This document shows, in pieces, positions 1 through 5,586 of a stretch of 7,702 bases of DNA (position 1 is its first letter; the number at the start of each line of letters is the position of its first letter). Location of the stretch: NCBI GenBank assembly GCA_937961295.1, contig CALGOK010000205.1:1-7702 (forward strand), written 5' to 3'. The stretch comes from an uncultured Gemmatimonadota bacterium. GTDB taxonomy: Bacteria; Gemmatimonadota; Gemmatimonadetes; Gemmatimonadales; GWC2-71-9. The notes beneath the pieces were generated by a model. The model saw only the letters and a program-made list of their open reading frames with translations. It had not been told where the DNA came from and did not search any database. Made by a program: the position numbers and the translations under genes.

Positions 1-1
1 G

Positions 2-1339
2 GCGCAGGCGACCGTGCACGTGCTGCCGCGGGGCCAGGGTCCGGACGCGGCGATCACCGATGTCCGCATGCCGGGGCGCCTCGCAGCCGGTGACACGCTC
101 CAGGTCGAGGTCGAGCTTCGCGCCGCGAATGGCTGGCGGGACAGCGTCCGCGTCGAGGTGCGCGACCCCGGTCGCGCGTTGCCGGCGGGGCGGGCCGCGC
201 TTGCCGGGGATCGCGCGCTGCTGCGCCTCGCCGGGCCGTTGCCGGAAGACCTCGCCGGCGAGCGGTGGCTCGAGGTGGCGATCGCCGGGGCGGCCGACAG
301 CGAGCCGGGCACCGACATCCGCTGGCGTCGACTGGTGGTCACCCCGTCACCGGGCATCGTGGTTCTCGCCGACCGGCCGGATTGGGACGCGCGGTTCCTG
401 CACGCGACGCTTGCGTCGGTGGTGGATGCCCCGGTACGCGGCTATGTGCAGTTGCGCCGCGGCGCGTGGCACCGCATGGACAACCTCGAGCCGGTGGCGG
501 CCGCCGAGGTGGCGGCGGCCGCCCGCCGTGCCGACCTGCTGGCCGTGCGCGGCGACACCGTCGCCTGGCGCGACGCCGGGCGCGCCCGGCTGTTGTGGCC
601 ACCGGTCGCGGCGGAGGGCGACTGGTACCTCGCGCTGGCTGGGGTGTCGCCAGTGAGTGGTGCCATCGCCGGACTCGCCATCGACTCGCTGCCGCCAGTC
701 TCGGCGGCCGCCGCCATCTCCGGCGCGGATTGGGTGGCGCTCGAGGCCCGCCGGGCCCGCCGGGGCGCCCCGATCCCGGTGGTGGGGGGGCGGAGTGCCG
801 GAGGGCGCACGGTCCTGATCGGCGTCGACGGCCTGCACCGGTGGGCGTTCCGGGGCGCCGAGGCGGAGCAGGCGTGGCGATCGCTGATCGGCGAGGTCGC
901 GGGATGGCTGCTGGCCTCCCCGCCGCCGGACCGCGCGCCGGCGGTTCCGGTGGAGCCGGTGGTGCAGCGGGGCCGCCCGCTGCGATTCCGGCATGCCGCC
1001 GAGGGAGCGCCGGTGGCGGTTCCGGTGACGTTCGCGTCGGGCGACGGCGAGGTCACCGACACGCTGCGCTTTGACGCGGAGGGGATCGCCGCGGTGGTGC
1101 TGCCCCCCGGTCGATATCGCTACCGGATCGCAGACGGCCCGTCGGCAGCGACCTCGGTCGCCGTGGAGCCGTACTCCGACGAACTCCTTGCGCGCGACCC
1201 CTCGCTCACCGAGCAGGCGGCGGCTGCCGAGCCGGTGCCGGCGCGGCGCTCGCTGCGCGACCTGCTCCCGCTCTTCGCGGTCGCCGTGCTCGGCTTCAGC
1301 ACCGAGTGGGTGATCCGGCGGCGACTGGGGATGCGATAG
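2..1339 (+). CDS. C-terminal part of a membrane-anchored extracytoplasmic protein (BatA/VWA-like membrane protein), 5' end outside the window
   Basis: The reading frame is open from the first bases of the window to a TAG at 1337-1339, so the gene begins upstream. A GTG at 14 lies inside a flowing domain and is probably not the start. Counting from it, residues 11-110 look like a beta-sandwich (alternating VEVELR, VRVEVRD strands). Residues 113-300 begin GIVVLADRPDWDARFL and end near WRSLIGEVAGWLL, resembling the GATase-like region of large membrane proteins with N-terminal BatA/VWA parts. Residues 313-385 look like a second Ig-like domain ending in PPGRYRYRIADG. Residues 416-434 form one hydrophobic helix followed by RRRLGMR, giving a C-terminal anchor with the bulk outside the cytoplasm. 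No catalytic triad was recognised, so the function is unknown; a structural or envelope-stress role is only a guess. Confidence is high that it is coding and moderate for the family resemblance. Confidence 0.72.
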   Translation, partial: AQATVHVLPRGQGPDAAITDVRMPGRLAAGDTLQVEVELRAANGWRDSVRVEVRDPGRALPAGRAALAGDRALLRLAGPLPEDLAGERWLEVAIAGAADSEPGTDIRWRRLVVTPSPGIVVLADRPDWDARFLHATLASVVDAPVRGYVQLRRGAWHRMDNLEPVAAAEVAAAARRADLLAVRGDTVAWRDAGRARLLWPPVAAEGDWYLALAGVSPVSGAIAGLAIDSLPPVSAAAAISGADWVALEARRARRGAPIPVVGGRSAGGRTVLIGVDGLHRWAFRGAEAEQAWRSLIGEVAGWLLASPPPDRAPAVPVEPVVQRGRPLRFRHAAEGAPVAVPVTFASGDGEVTDTLRFDAEGIAAVVLPPGRYRYRIADGPSAATSVAVEPYSDELLARDPSLTEQAAAAEPVPARRSLRDLLPLFAVAVLGFSTEWVIRRRLGMR

Positions 1340-1350
1340 CAGCGACATCG

Positions 1351-1445
1351 CGAAGGGCGAGGGGCGAGGGGCGCCGAAGTGCCACTATCTTCCCGCGATG
1401 CGACACCCCCGGCCGACTCGCCGTCCTTCGCCCCACGCCCTTCGC
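1351..1445. repeat. Imperfect 17-bp inverted repeat upstream of ftsY
   Basis: The left arm, cgaagggcgaggggcga (1351-1367), matches the reverse complement of the right arm, tcgccccacgcccttcg (1429-1445), at 16 of 17 positions, with 61 bases between. The left arm runs on as an approximate GGGCGAG heptamer tandem to 1373. The interval holds the TATCTT box (1386-1391) and the leader ATG (1398). In a read-through transcript from the upstream gene, the right arm would be paired eight bases before the ftsY ATG. A transcript starting near 1398 would contain only the right arm. It may be a member of a dispersed GC-rich intergenic repeat family, which cannot be tested within one window. Confidence 0.6.
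1386..1397 (+). promoter_or_regulatory. Putative -10 box for ftsY operon, leaderless-type spacing
   Basis: TATCTT (1386-1391) matches the sigma70 -10 consensus at four of six positions. It sits exactly six bases before the ATG at 1398, so transcription would start at or next to that ATG. The same geometry (TATCGT, six bases, ATG) occurs before recG at 5609-5623; the two 15-base blocks agree at 12 positions. No convincing -35 lies 16-18 bases upstream, where the sequence is GGCGAG-like and part of a repeat arm. That absence is the main weakness of the call. Confidence 0.4.
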
Positions 1446-1457
1446 CCGTCGCCATGA
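1398..1457 (+). CDS. Possible 19-codon leader peptide translationally coupled to ftsY
   Basis: ATG at 1398 opens a 19-codon frame, MRHPRPTRRPSPHALRPSP, ending at TGA 1455-1457. That stop overlaps the ftsY start as ATGA. The peptide is rich in proline (7 residues) and arginine (5), with RPSP at its end. No Shine-Dalgarno sequence precedes it, but the TATCTT box six bases upstream would make it the first codon of a leaderless mRNA. ftsY also lacks a visible Shine-Dalgarno, so reinitiation after this leader is a reasonable way to start it. Proline-rich nascent peptides are known to slow ribosomes, but regulation here is inference. Alternatively this is an untranslated leader whose open frame arose from a GC-rich repeat. 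Confidence 0.33.
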   Translation: MRHPRPTRRPSPHALRPSP

Positions 1458-2371
1458 ACGATTCCCTTCGCGGCAAGTCCTCCCTCTGGTCGCGCATCAA
1501 GCGGCTCGCGCTCACCGACGTGGGCGCGCTGGTGCGGGGCCTCAAGGGCGACGAACTCGAGCAACTCGAGCGGACGCTGATCGAGGCCGACTTCGGAGTG
1601 GCCGCTTCCCTGGAGCTCGTCGAGTTTCTCGAGGGCGAGATCCGCCGCGGCAAGCTCAAGACCGATATCGATCTCCGCGCGGCGTTTGCGGAGCGCCTGG
1701 CATCAGTGCTGGCCGGTCCCGCCGATCCGGGCGCCATCGCGTCCGGCGTGTCGGCGCCGGCGATCGTGCTGGTGATGGGTGTCAACGGCGCCGGAAAGAC
1801 CACCAGCGTGGCCAAGCTGGCCCACCGGTTGAAGCGGGAGCATCGCACGGTGCTGCTCGCGGCGGCGGACACCTGGCGGGCCGGCGCGATCCAGCAGCTG
1901 GAGACGTGGGCGGAGCGACTCGGCGTGGAGTGCGTGAGCGGCGCCCCCGGCGGCGATCCGGCGGCGGTGGCGTTCGACGCGGCCGAAGCCGGACTCCGGC
2001 GCGCGGCCGACGTGGTAATCGTCGACACCGCCGGACGACTGCACACCCAGGATGACCTGATGGCCGAGCTTGAAAAGGTGGTCCGGGTGGTGGGTCACAA
2101 GGTCGAGGGGGCGCCGCACGAGGTGCTGCTGGTGCTCGACGGCACCGTCGGCCAGAACGCGGTGCAGCAGGGGAAGCGTTTCGCCGCGGTGGTGAAGCCG
2201 ACCGGGCTGATCGTGACCAAGCTCGACGGCAGTGCGCGTGGCGGGGCGGTGGTCGCTCTCCGGCGCGAGCTTGACGTGCCGATCCGCTTCGTCGGTACCG
2301 GGGAGGGGCTCGACGACCTGGAGCCGTTCGATGCGCGGCGCTGGGCGGAGACGCTGCTGGGCAGCTCATGA
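1454..2371 (+). CDS. ftsY: FtsY, signal recognition particle receptor GTPase
   Basis: FtsY receives SRP-ribosome-nascent chain complexes at the inner membrane and, through paired GTP hydrolysis with Ffh, hands them to the Sec translocon. The 305-residue protein has a helical N domain (about 1-90), then the NG GTPase: P-loop GVNGAGKTT 109-117, DTWRAGAIQQL 139-149, DTAGR 191-195, TKLDG 255-259 and a closing GTGEGLDDLEPFDA segment from 281. There is no methionine-rich M domain, which excludes Ffh, and no long acidic A domain, as in many short bacterial FtsY proteins. The usual DTFRAAA appears as DTWRAGA. I chose ATG 1454 over an in-frame GTG at 1379 because the additional 25 residues (Pro/Ser-rich) are encoded by repeat sequence and do not resemble FtsY. 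The stop overlaps the next start by ATGA. Confidence 0.96.
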   Translation: MNDSLRGKSSLWSRIKRLALTDVGALVRGLKGDELEQLERTLIEADFGVAASLELVEFLEGEIRRGKLKTDIDLRAAFAERLASVLAGPADPGAIASGVSAPAIVLVMGVNGAGKTTSVAKLAHRLKREHRTVLLAAADTWRAGAIQQLETWAERLGVECVSGAPGGDPAAVAFDAAEAGLRRAADVVIVDTAGRLHTQDDLMAELEKVVRVVGHKVEGAPHEVLLVLDGTVGQNAVQQGKRFAAVVKPTGLIVTKLDGSARGGAVVALRRELDVPIRFVGTGEGLDDLEPFDARRWAETLLGSS

Positions 2372-2784
2372 CCAGCGGGATTGCTCGGGTGGCCTGGACC
2401 GGCGTGCTGGCGGGAATCCTCGCCCAGGCGAGCGCCATGGGGCTTGCCCTCGCGGGACTTCCCGAGGCCCCACTCACCAACTGGCTGGCCGTGGGCGGGA
2501 TCACGGCCACCATGGCCGGCGTGCTGGTCCTCGGCGCCCTGCGCCACGGCCGCCTGTCATGCTGGGGAGCAGTGGCTGCCGGCACGGTGGTCTGCGCACT
2601 CCTCGTCGGATTCTCGGCGGCGCTGCTCCTGCCGCCGGAGACGGCCGCTGGCCCGCTCTGGCTCGGGCTGCCGCGCCGTGCGGCGATCATCCTCCTTGGC
2701 GTGGGGTTGCTGCCGGTGTTCGTGCTCCCGGCCTGCTATGCACTGGACGTCCGCGTGCGCGCGCGGGACGACGAGCGGCCATGA
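2368..2784 (+). CDS. Small four-helix membrane protein, possible accessory subunit of the adjacent symporter
   Basis: This 138-residue protein has four likely membrane segments, at about residues 8-30, 37-58, 65-88 and 104-126. A short polar, charged tail follows (VRVRARDDERP). The start ATG 2368 overlaps the ftsY stop, and its own stop overlaps the symporter start as ATGA, so all three are probably translated in a coupled way. No family was recognised. Several SSS transporters are encoded directly after a small membrane partner (DUF485 YjcH with ActP, DUF997 YhdT with PanF, DUF4212 proteins). Position and size suggest a similar role here, but those partners usually have fewer helices and no shared motif is visible. 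The coding call is firm because of the overlaps and strong membrane pattern; the role is a guess. Confidence 0.82.
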   Translation: MTSGIARVAWTGVLAGILAQASAMGLALAGLPEAPLTNWLAVGGITATMAGVLVLGALRHGRLSCWGAVAAGTVVCALLVGFSAALLLPPETAAGPLWLGLPRRAAIILLGVGLLPVFVLPACYALDVRVRARDDERP

Positions 2785-4250
2785 CCGCGTCGCCGGTGAT
2801 CGTTGGCGTCGGCGCGGCCTACTTCGCGATCTGTGCGGCGATCGCCATCTGGGCCGCACGGCGTACCCGCACCGCGGGCGACTTCTTCGTTGCGGGGCGG
2901 GGGATCGGGATCTGGACCCTGTCGATCGCGGCGATGGCCTCGACGCTTTCGGGATTCGCCTTCGTCGGTGGACCGGGCCTGGTGTATGCGCGCGGGATCG
3001 GGGCGGTGTACATCGTCCTCACCGCCGGCATCACCGGATCGCTGACGGCCTGGGTGCTCGCCGGCCGCCTGCGTCGGCTCGCCGAGTTGCGCGGCATCTA
3101 CACCGTGGCGGAGGCGGCCGGGGCGCGCTACCGCTCGCCTGCCGTGCGCCGACTCGCGGCCGTGGCGATTCTCGTCGCCACGGTGGGGTACACGGCGACG
3201 AACCTGCTCGCGCTCGGGCTCATTGTCGACGCGATCTTCGGGATCGGACGGATGCCGGCGCTCTGGCTCGGCGCATTGGTGGTCGTGGGCTACTCGGTGG
3301 CCGGCGGCATGCTGGCGGGGGTGTACACCGACCTCTTCCAGGGCGCGCTGATGGCGATCGCATCCACCGCGGTGTTCGTGGCGGTGCTGGCGAGCGGCGG
3401 CGGGGTCGCGGGGATCTCGCGCGACATCCTCGCGAGTGACCCGGGCTGGTTCGGGCCGTGGGGGCACTTCACCCCGCTGGCGGCCCTGTCGTTCTTCTTC
3501 GTGTTCGGCCTCGGCACGCTGGGGCAACCGCACGTGCTGCACAAGTTCTTCATGCTCCGCGATCCCCGGCGCCTGCAGTGGTATCCGCTCCTGATGACGG
3601 GGTCGCTGGTGATCACGCTGCTGCTCTTTGTCGGCGTGGGGATGGCGGTCAAGGCGCGCGTCGCCGCCGGCGATCTCGCGCCGCTCGGTCATCCCGACGA
3701 GGCGACGCCGACGTTCCTGCTGCGCTACACGCCGGCACTGCTCGCGGGCGTGGTGTTCAGCGGGGTGGCAGCGGCGATCATGAGCACCGTCAACGCGTTC
3801 CTCAACCTCGCCGCGGCATCGATCACCCGCGACCTCCGGATCCGGCCAATGGAGGATGCCCGCGAGTTGCGGATCGGGCGACTGGCGACCCTGGGCGTGG
3901 CACTGCTGGCGGTGCTCCTGGCGAGCCGCAGCGAGGCGCTCGTGGCATTGCTCGGGGTGTTCGGATGGGGCCTCTTCGCCTCGACGCTCGTTCCGGCGCT
4001 CGCCTTCGGCCTGATCTGGCCCGGCGCGACCCGGGCCGGTGCCCTCGCGTCGATCGCCACCGGGCTCGGGCTCACGCTGGTGCTGGAATCGCTGGTCTGG
4101 TTCCGGATCGCGTCGCTCCCCGCAGGCGTGAGTGCGGCCGGGATCGCGATCGTGGCGTCCCTGCTGGTGTTCTTCGCGGTCTCGTGGCTCACGCGGGCCC
4201 GCGCCGCCGAGGAGCTCGATTCCGACGTGCGACTGGTGATGGAGGGGTGA
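2781..4250 (+). CDS. Sodium:solute symporter family (SSS/SLC5) transporter
   Basis: The protein is a 489-residue polytopic membrane protein of the SSS family (PutP, PanF, ActP, SGLT type), which couples inward sodium flow to uptake of small solutes. The N-terminal section TAGDFFVAGRGIGIWTLSIA (31-50) followed by AMASTLSGFAF is the typical first broken-helix region. GYSVAGGMLAGVYTDLFQG (170-188) matches the SSS signature region. GQPHVLHKFFMLRDPR (248-263) resembles the conserved loop of the PutP/PanF branch. AAIMSTVNAFLNLAAASITR (331-350) corresponds to the helix that supplies sodium-site hydroxyls in family structures. Length and about 13 hydrophobic stretches fit the family. ATG 2781 is favoured by the ATGA overlap with the preceding gene and the family-like N-terminus. 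The substrate (amino acid, pantothenate-like or carboxylate) cannot be assigned. Confidence 0.93.
   Translation: MTASPVIVGVGAAYFAICAAIAIWAARRTRTAGDFFVAGRGIGIWTLSIAAMASTLSGFAFVGGPGLVYARGIGAVYIVLTAGITGSLTAWVLAGRLRRLAELRGIYTVAEAAGARYRSPAVRRLAAVAILVATVGYTATNLLALGLIVDAIFGIGRMPALWLGALVVVGYSVAGGMLAGVYTDLFQGALMAIASTAVFVAVLASGGGVAGISRDILASDPGWFGPWGHFTPLAALSFFFVFGLGTLGQPHVLHKFFMLRDPRRLQWYPLLMTGSLVITLLLFVGVGMAVKARVAAGDLAPLGHPDEATPTFLLRYTPALLAGVVFSGVAAAIMSTVNAFLNLAAASITRDLRIRPMEDARELRIGRLATLGVALLAVLLASRSEALVALLGVFGWGLFASTLVPALAFGLIWPGATRAGALASIATGLGLTLVLESLVWFRIASLPAGVSAAGIAIVASLLVFFAVSWLTRARAAEELDSDVRLVMEG
4241..4249 (+). promoter_or_regulatory. Ribosome binding site of the MaoC-like hydratase gene
   Basis: GGAGG at 4241-4245 lies four bases before ATG 4250. 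It sits inside the last codons of the symporter gene. It is the clearest Shine-Dalgarno in the plus-strand operon and supports ATG 4250 as the start, rather than any codon in the longer open frame reaching back into the symporter gene. Confidence 0.75.
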
Positions 4251-4663
4251 TGCGATTCGAGGAGCTGCAGGTCGGACAGCGCGCGTCGATCGACCGCGTG
4301 GTGACCGACGCCGACATCGAGGCGTTCGGCGTGCTGACGGGCGACCGCAACCCGGTGCACTTCGACGAGGCATTCGCCGAGTCCACCCGCTTCCAGGGAC
4401 GGATCGGGCACGGGTTGCTCACGGCGAGCTTCATCTCCACGGTGCTGGGGATGCACCTGCCGGGCACCGGCGCGATCTACGTCTCGCAGTCGCTGCGGTT
4501 CCTGCTCCCCGTGCGGCCGGGCGACGCGATCTCCGTCGCGGCTGAAGTGATCGACCTGATGCCCGAGCGTCGTCGGGTGCGACTGCGCACCACGGTCACC
4601 AATCAGGACGGCGCGCTGGTGCTGGACGGCGAGGCGGAGATGGTGGTGCTGCGAGAACGCTGA
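4250..4663 (+). CDS. MaoC-like dehydratase, (R)-specific enoyl-CoA hydratase (PhaJ type)
   Basis: This 137-residue single hot-dog-fold protein probably hydrates trans-2-enoyl-CoA to (R)-3-hydroxyacyl-CoA in the cytoplasm. The hydratase-2 motif is intact: FGVLTGDRNPVHFDE (26-40), with Asp32 and His37 matching the Asp/His pair known from PhaJ. RIGHGLLTAS (51-60) follows, with Ser60 near the position of the conserved serine, and FLLPVRPGD (84-92) is the usual C-terminal strand. Size equals that of PhaJ-like monomers that form dimers. The start overlaps the symporter stop as TGATG and has a good ribosome site. Its TGA (4661-4663) runs into the first bases of the terminator stem, so it is the last operon gene. 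Substrate chain length and pathway (PHA supply, acyl-CoA breakdown or another route) are unresolved; I saw no PHA or beta-oxidation genes nearby. Confidence 0.9.
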   Translation: MRFEELQVGQRASIDRVVTDADIEAFGVLTGDRNPVHFDEAFAESTRFQGRIGHGLLTASFISTVLGMHLPGTGAIYVSQSLRFLLPVRPGDAISVAAEVIDLMPERRRVRLRTTVTNQDGALVLDGEAEMVVLRER

Positions 4664-4735
4664 GAGAAGAGAGCAGAGCGAAGCGACCGAGCCGTGATGT
4701 TGCCGCTCGGTCGCTTCGCTCTGCTCTCTTCTCTC
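4662..4735. terminator. Long perfect inverted repeat, likely bidirectional terminator between convergent operons
   Basis: Bases 4662-4692 and 4705-4735 are exact reverse complements over 31 positions, with a 12-base loop, CGTGATGTTGCC. One arm is purine-rich (starting gagagaagagagcag) and the other is pyrimidine-rich, so both strands would end the stem in a CUCUUCUCUC-like run. The first stem bases are the last two of the hydratase stop codon, and the minus-strand lipoprotein stops 15 bases beyond the other arm. Position between two converging operons supports shared termination. There is no classic U-tract, and the stem is much longer than ordinary intrinsic terminators, so it could instead be, or derive from, a dispersed palindromic repeat. 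Confidence 0.75.
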
Positions 4736-4749
4736 TTCTCTCAGCCTTG

Positions 4750-5172
4750 TCAGTCGTTGGCGACGACGGTGAACGGCTGCGACCGGGTGGTGACGATGCT
4801 GCGTCCCGGGCCGCTGCCGGTCCACGCCTCGACCACCAGCCGCCAGATCCCGTTCGACTCCGGGGCGATGGTCTGGTAGCCGCGCAGGCTCCCCGGGGGA
4901 TGCAGCTCGGCGATTGCGACGCACATGCGCAGCGAATGGTGCAGCACCCACCGGGCCCCCTCCCGCCGCTCGTATCCCACCACGCAGTCGAGCGCGCCGG
5001 TGACCACCTCGGTTTCCGATTGATTGGCGAACGTGAACGGGATCTTTCCGCCGACCACCGCCGATTCGAGCTTCACGTCGACCACCAGCGAGTCCGCATC
5101 GGGGAGCGCCGTGCCGCAGCCGGTTAGCAGGAGGGTGACGGCCAGGAGTCGGTGGCCCATGGTATGCCTCAT
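4750..5172 (-). CDS. Small predicted lipoprotein, downstream member of a paralogous pair
   Basis: The 140-residue product begins MRHTMGHRLLAVTLLLTGC, a type II signal peptide with lipobox LTGC and lipidated Cys19, so it should sit on a membrane facing outward. The mature part is beta-rich and Ig-like in pattern, for example VVDVKLESAVVGGKIPFTF. Asn50, Cys63, Trp75 and Cys84 match the neighbour upstream (Asn48, Cys61, Trp73, Cys83) with nearly identical spacing; the two cysteines could form a disulfide. No known family was recognised and no enzyme motif is visible. ATG 5172 overlaps the upstream stop as ATGA. ATG 5160 is an alternative, four codons in, with GAGG seven bases ahead of it; both leave the lipobox intact. 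Confidence 0.8.
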   Translation of the reverse strand: MRHTMGHRLLAVTLLLTGCGTALPDADSLVVDVKLESAVVGGKIPFTFANQSETEVVTGALDCVVGYERREGARWVLHHSLRMCVAIAELHPPGSLRGYQTIAPESNGIWRLVVEAWTGSGPGRSIVTTRSQPFTVVAND

Positions 5173-5570
5173 TCCACCAGGAAGGTTGGCGACCGGATCG
5201 CGAATGACCCGTCCGCATTGCTGCCGTGAATGATCGCCCGGAACCGGCCGGACCGGTCGGGCATGGTCGGGAACCCGAATGCGTGGCTCGCCCCGACGGC
5301 CAGCGAGACCTCCACCCCCACGCAGCTCGGATTGGGGAACGGCACCTCGAACCACTGGTTGGCGCTGAACTGCTCCAGCCGGGTGGCACAGACCGGTGGC
5401 GGGAGGACGACCTCCGACGCGGTGCTGTTGGTCACCACGAGCTGGACCAGCGCGCCGCGCGAGACGGTCGGCGTCGCGACTTCCACTTCCGGGATGTCGA
5501 TCAGCGGGGTGCCGGTGCTCGACGCACAAGCCAGCACTGCCGTCACTCCGATCCCGTGCCACCACCGCAT
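5169..5570 (-). CDS. Small predicted lipoprotein, upstream member of a paralogous pair
   Basis: The 133-residue product starts MRWWHGIGVTAVLACASS, a short signal peptide with a VLAC lipobox (Cys15; leucine at -2 is slightly atypical). Its mature beta-rich domain carries NSTASEVV (48-55), Cys61, Trp73 and Cys83, then GRFRAII and a final RSPTFLVE. This parallels NQSETEVV, Cys63, Trp75, Cys84, GIWRLVV and RSQPFTVV in the downstream gene. I infer tandem duplication with strong divergence. ATG 5570 is chosen because GGAGG lies eight bases upstream (5579-5583) and the signal peptide begins there; an in-frame ATG 25 codons earlier would overlap the recG start and add a polar extension. The function is unknown; an extracytoplasmic binding or structural role is plausible for an Ig-like fold. 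Confidence 0.8.
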   Translation of the reverse strand: MRWWHGIGVTAVLACASSTGTPLIDIPEVEVATPTVSRGALVQLVVTNSTASEVVLPPPVCATRLEQFSANQWFEVPFPNPSCVGVEVSLAVGASHAFGFPTMPDRSGRFRAIIHGSNADGSFAIRSPTFLVE

Positions 5571-5578
5571 GTCGCGGC

Positions 5579-5583
5579 CCTCC
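5579..5583 (-). promoter_or_regulatory. Ribosome binding site of the upstream lipoprotein gene
   Basis: CCTCC on the plus strand reads GGAGG on the minus strand, eight bases before ATG 5570. It decides the start of the lipoprotein gene. It shows that this gene, unlike divergent recG, uses Shine-Dalgarno initiation. Its own promoter is not identifiable in the 50 bases between the two divergent starts and may lie within the recG coding region. Confidence 0.65.
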
Positions 5584-5586
5584 GGT

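Noticed and set aside
1351..1373. GGGCGAG heptamer tandem as part of a CRISPR or satellite array
   Set aside because: There are fewer than three units with no spacers and no cas genes, so it is better viewed as part of the inverted repeat arm.
1379..1453. GTG 1379 as the ftsY start, adding 25 residues
   Set aside because: The extension is Pro/Ser-rich repeat-derived sequence, overlaps the promoter-like box and is unlike FtsY N-termini. ATG 1454 begins the normal helical N domain.
2736..4373. A 545-codon open frame on the minus strand opposite the symporter gene
   Set aside because: Its translation is highly charged, rich in Arg, His, Glu and Pro with no domain pattern, typical of antisense frames in GC-rich DNA. 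The plus strand encodes a clear SSS protein with overlapping neighbours.
4694..4879. A 61-codon plus-strand frame beginning in the terminator loop
   Set aside because: It begins inside the hairpin and reads Ser/Leu-rich pyrimidine repeat, then antisense of the lipoprotein gene. It has no ribosome site.
3725..5389. A long minus-strand frame spanning the hydratase, the terminator and both lipoprotein genes
   Set aside because: It crosses the long palindrome and the real convergent genes, and its product shows no domain structure.
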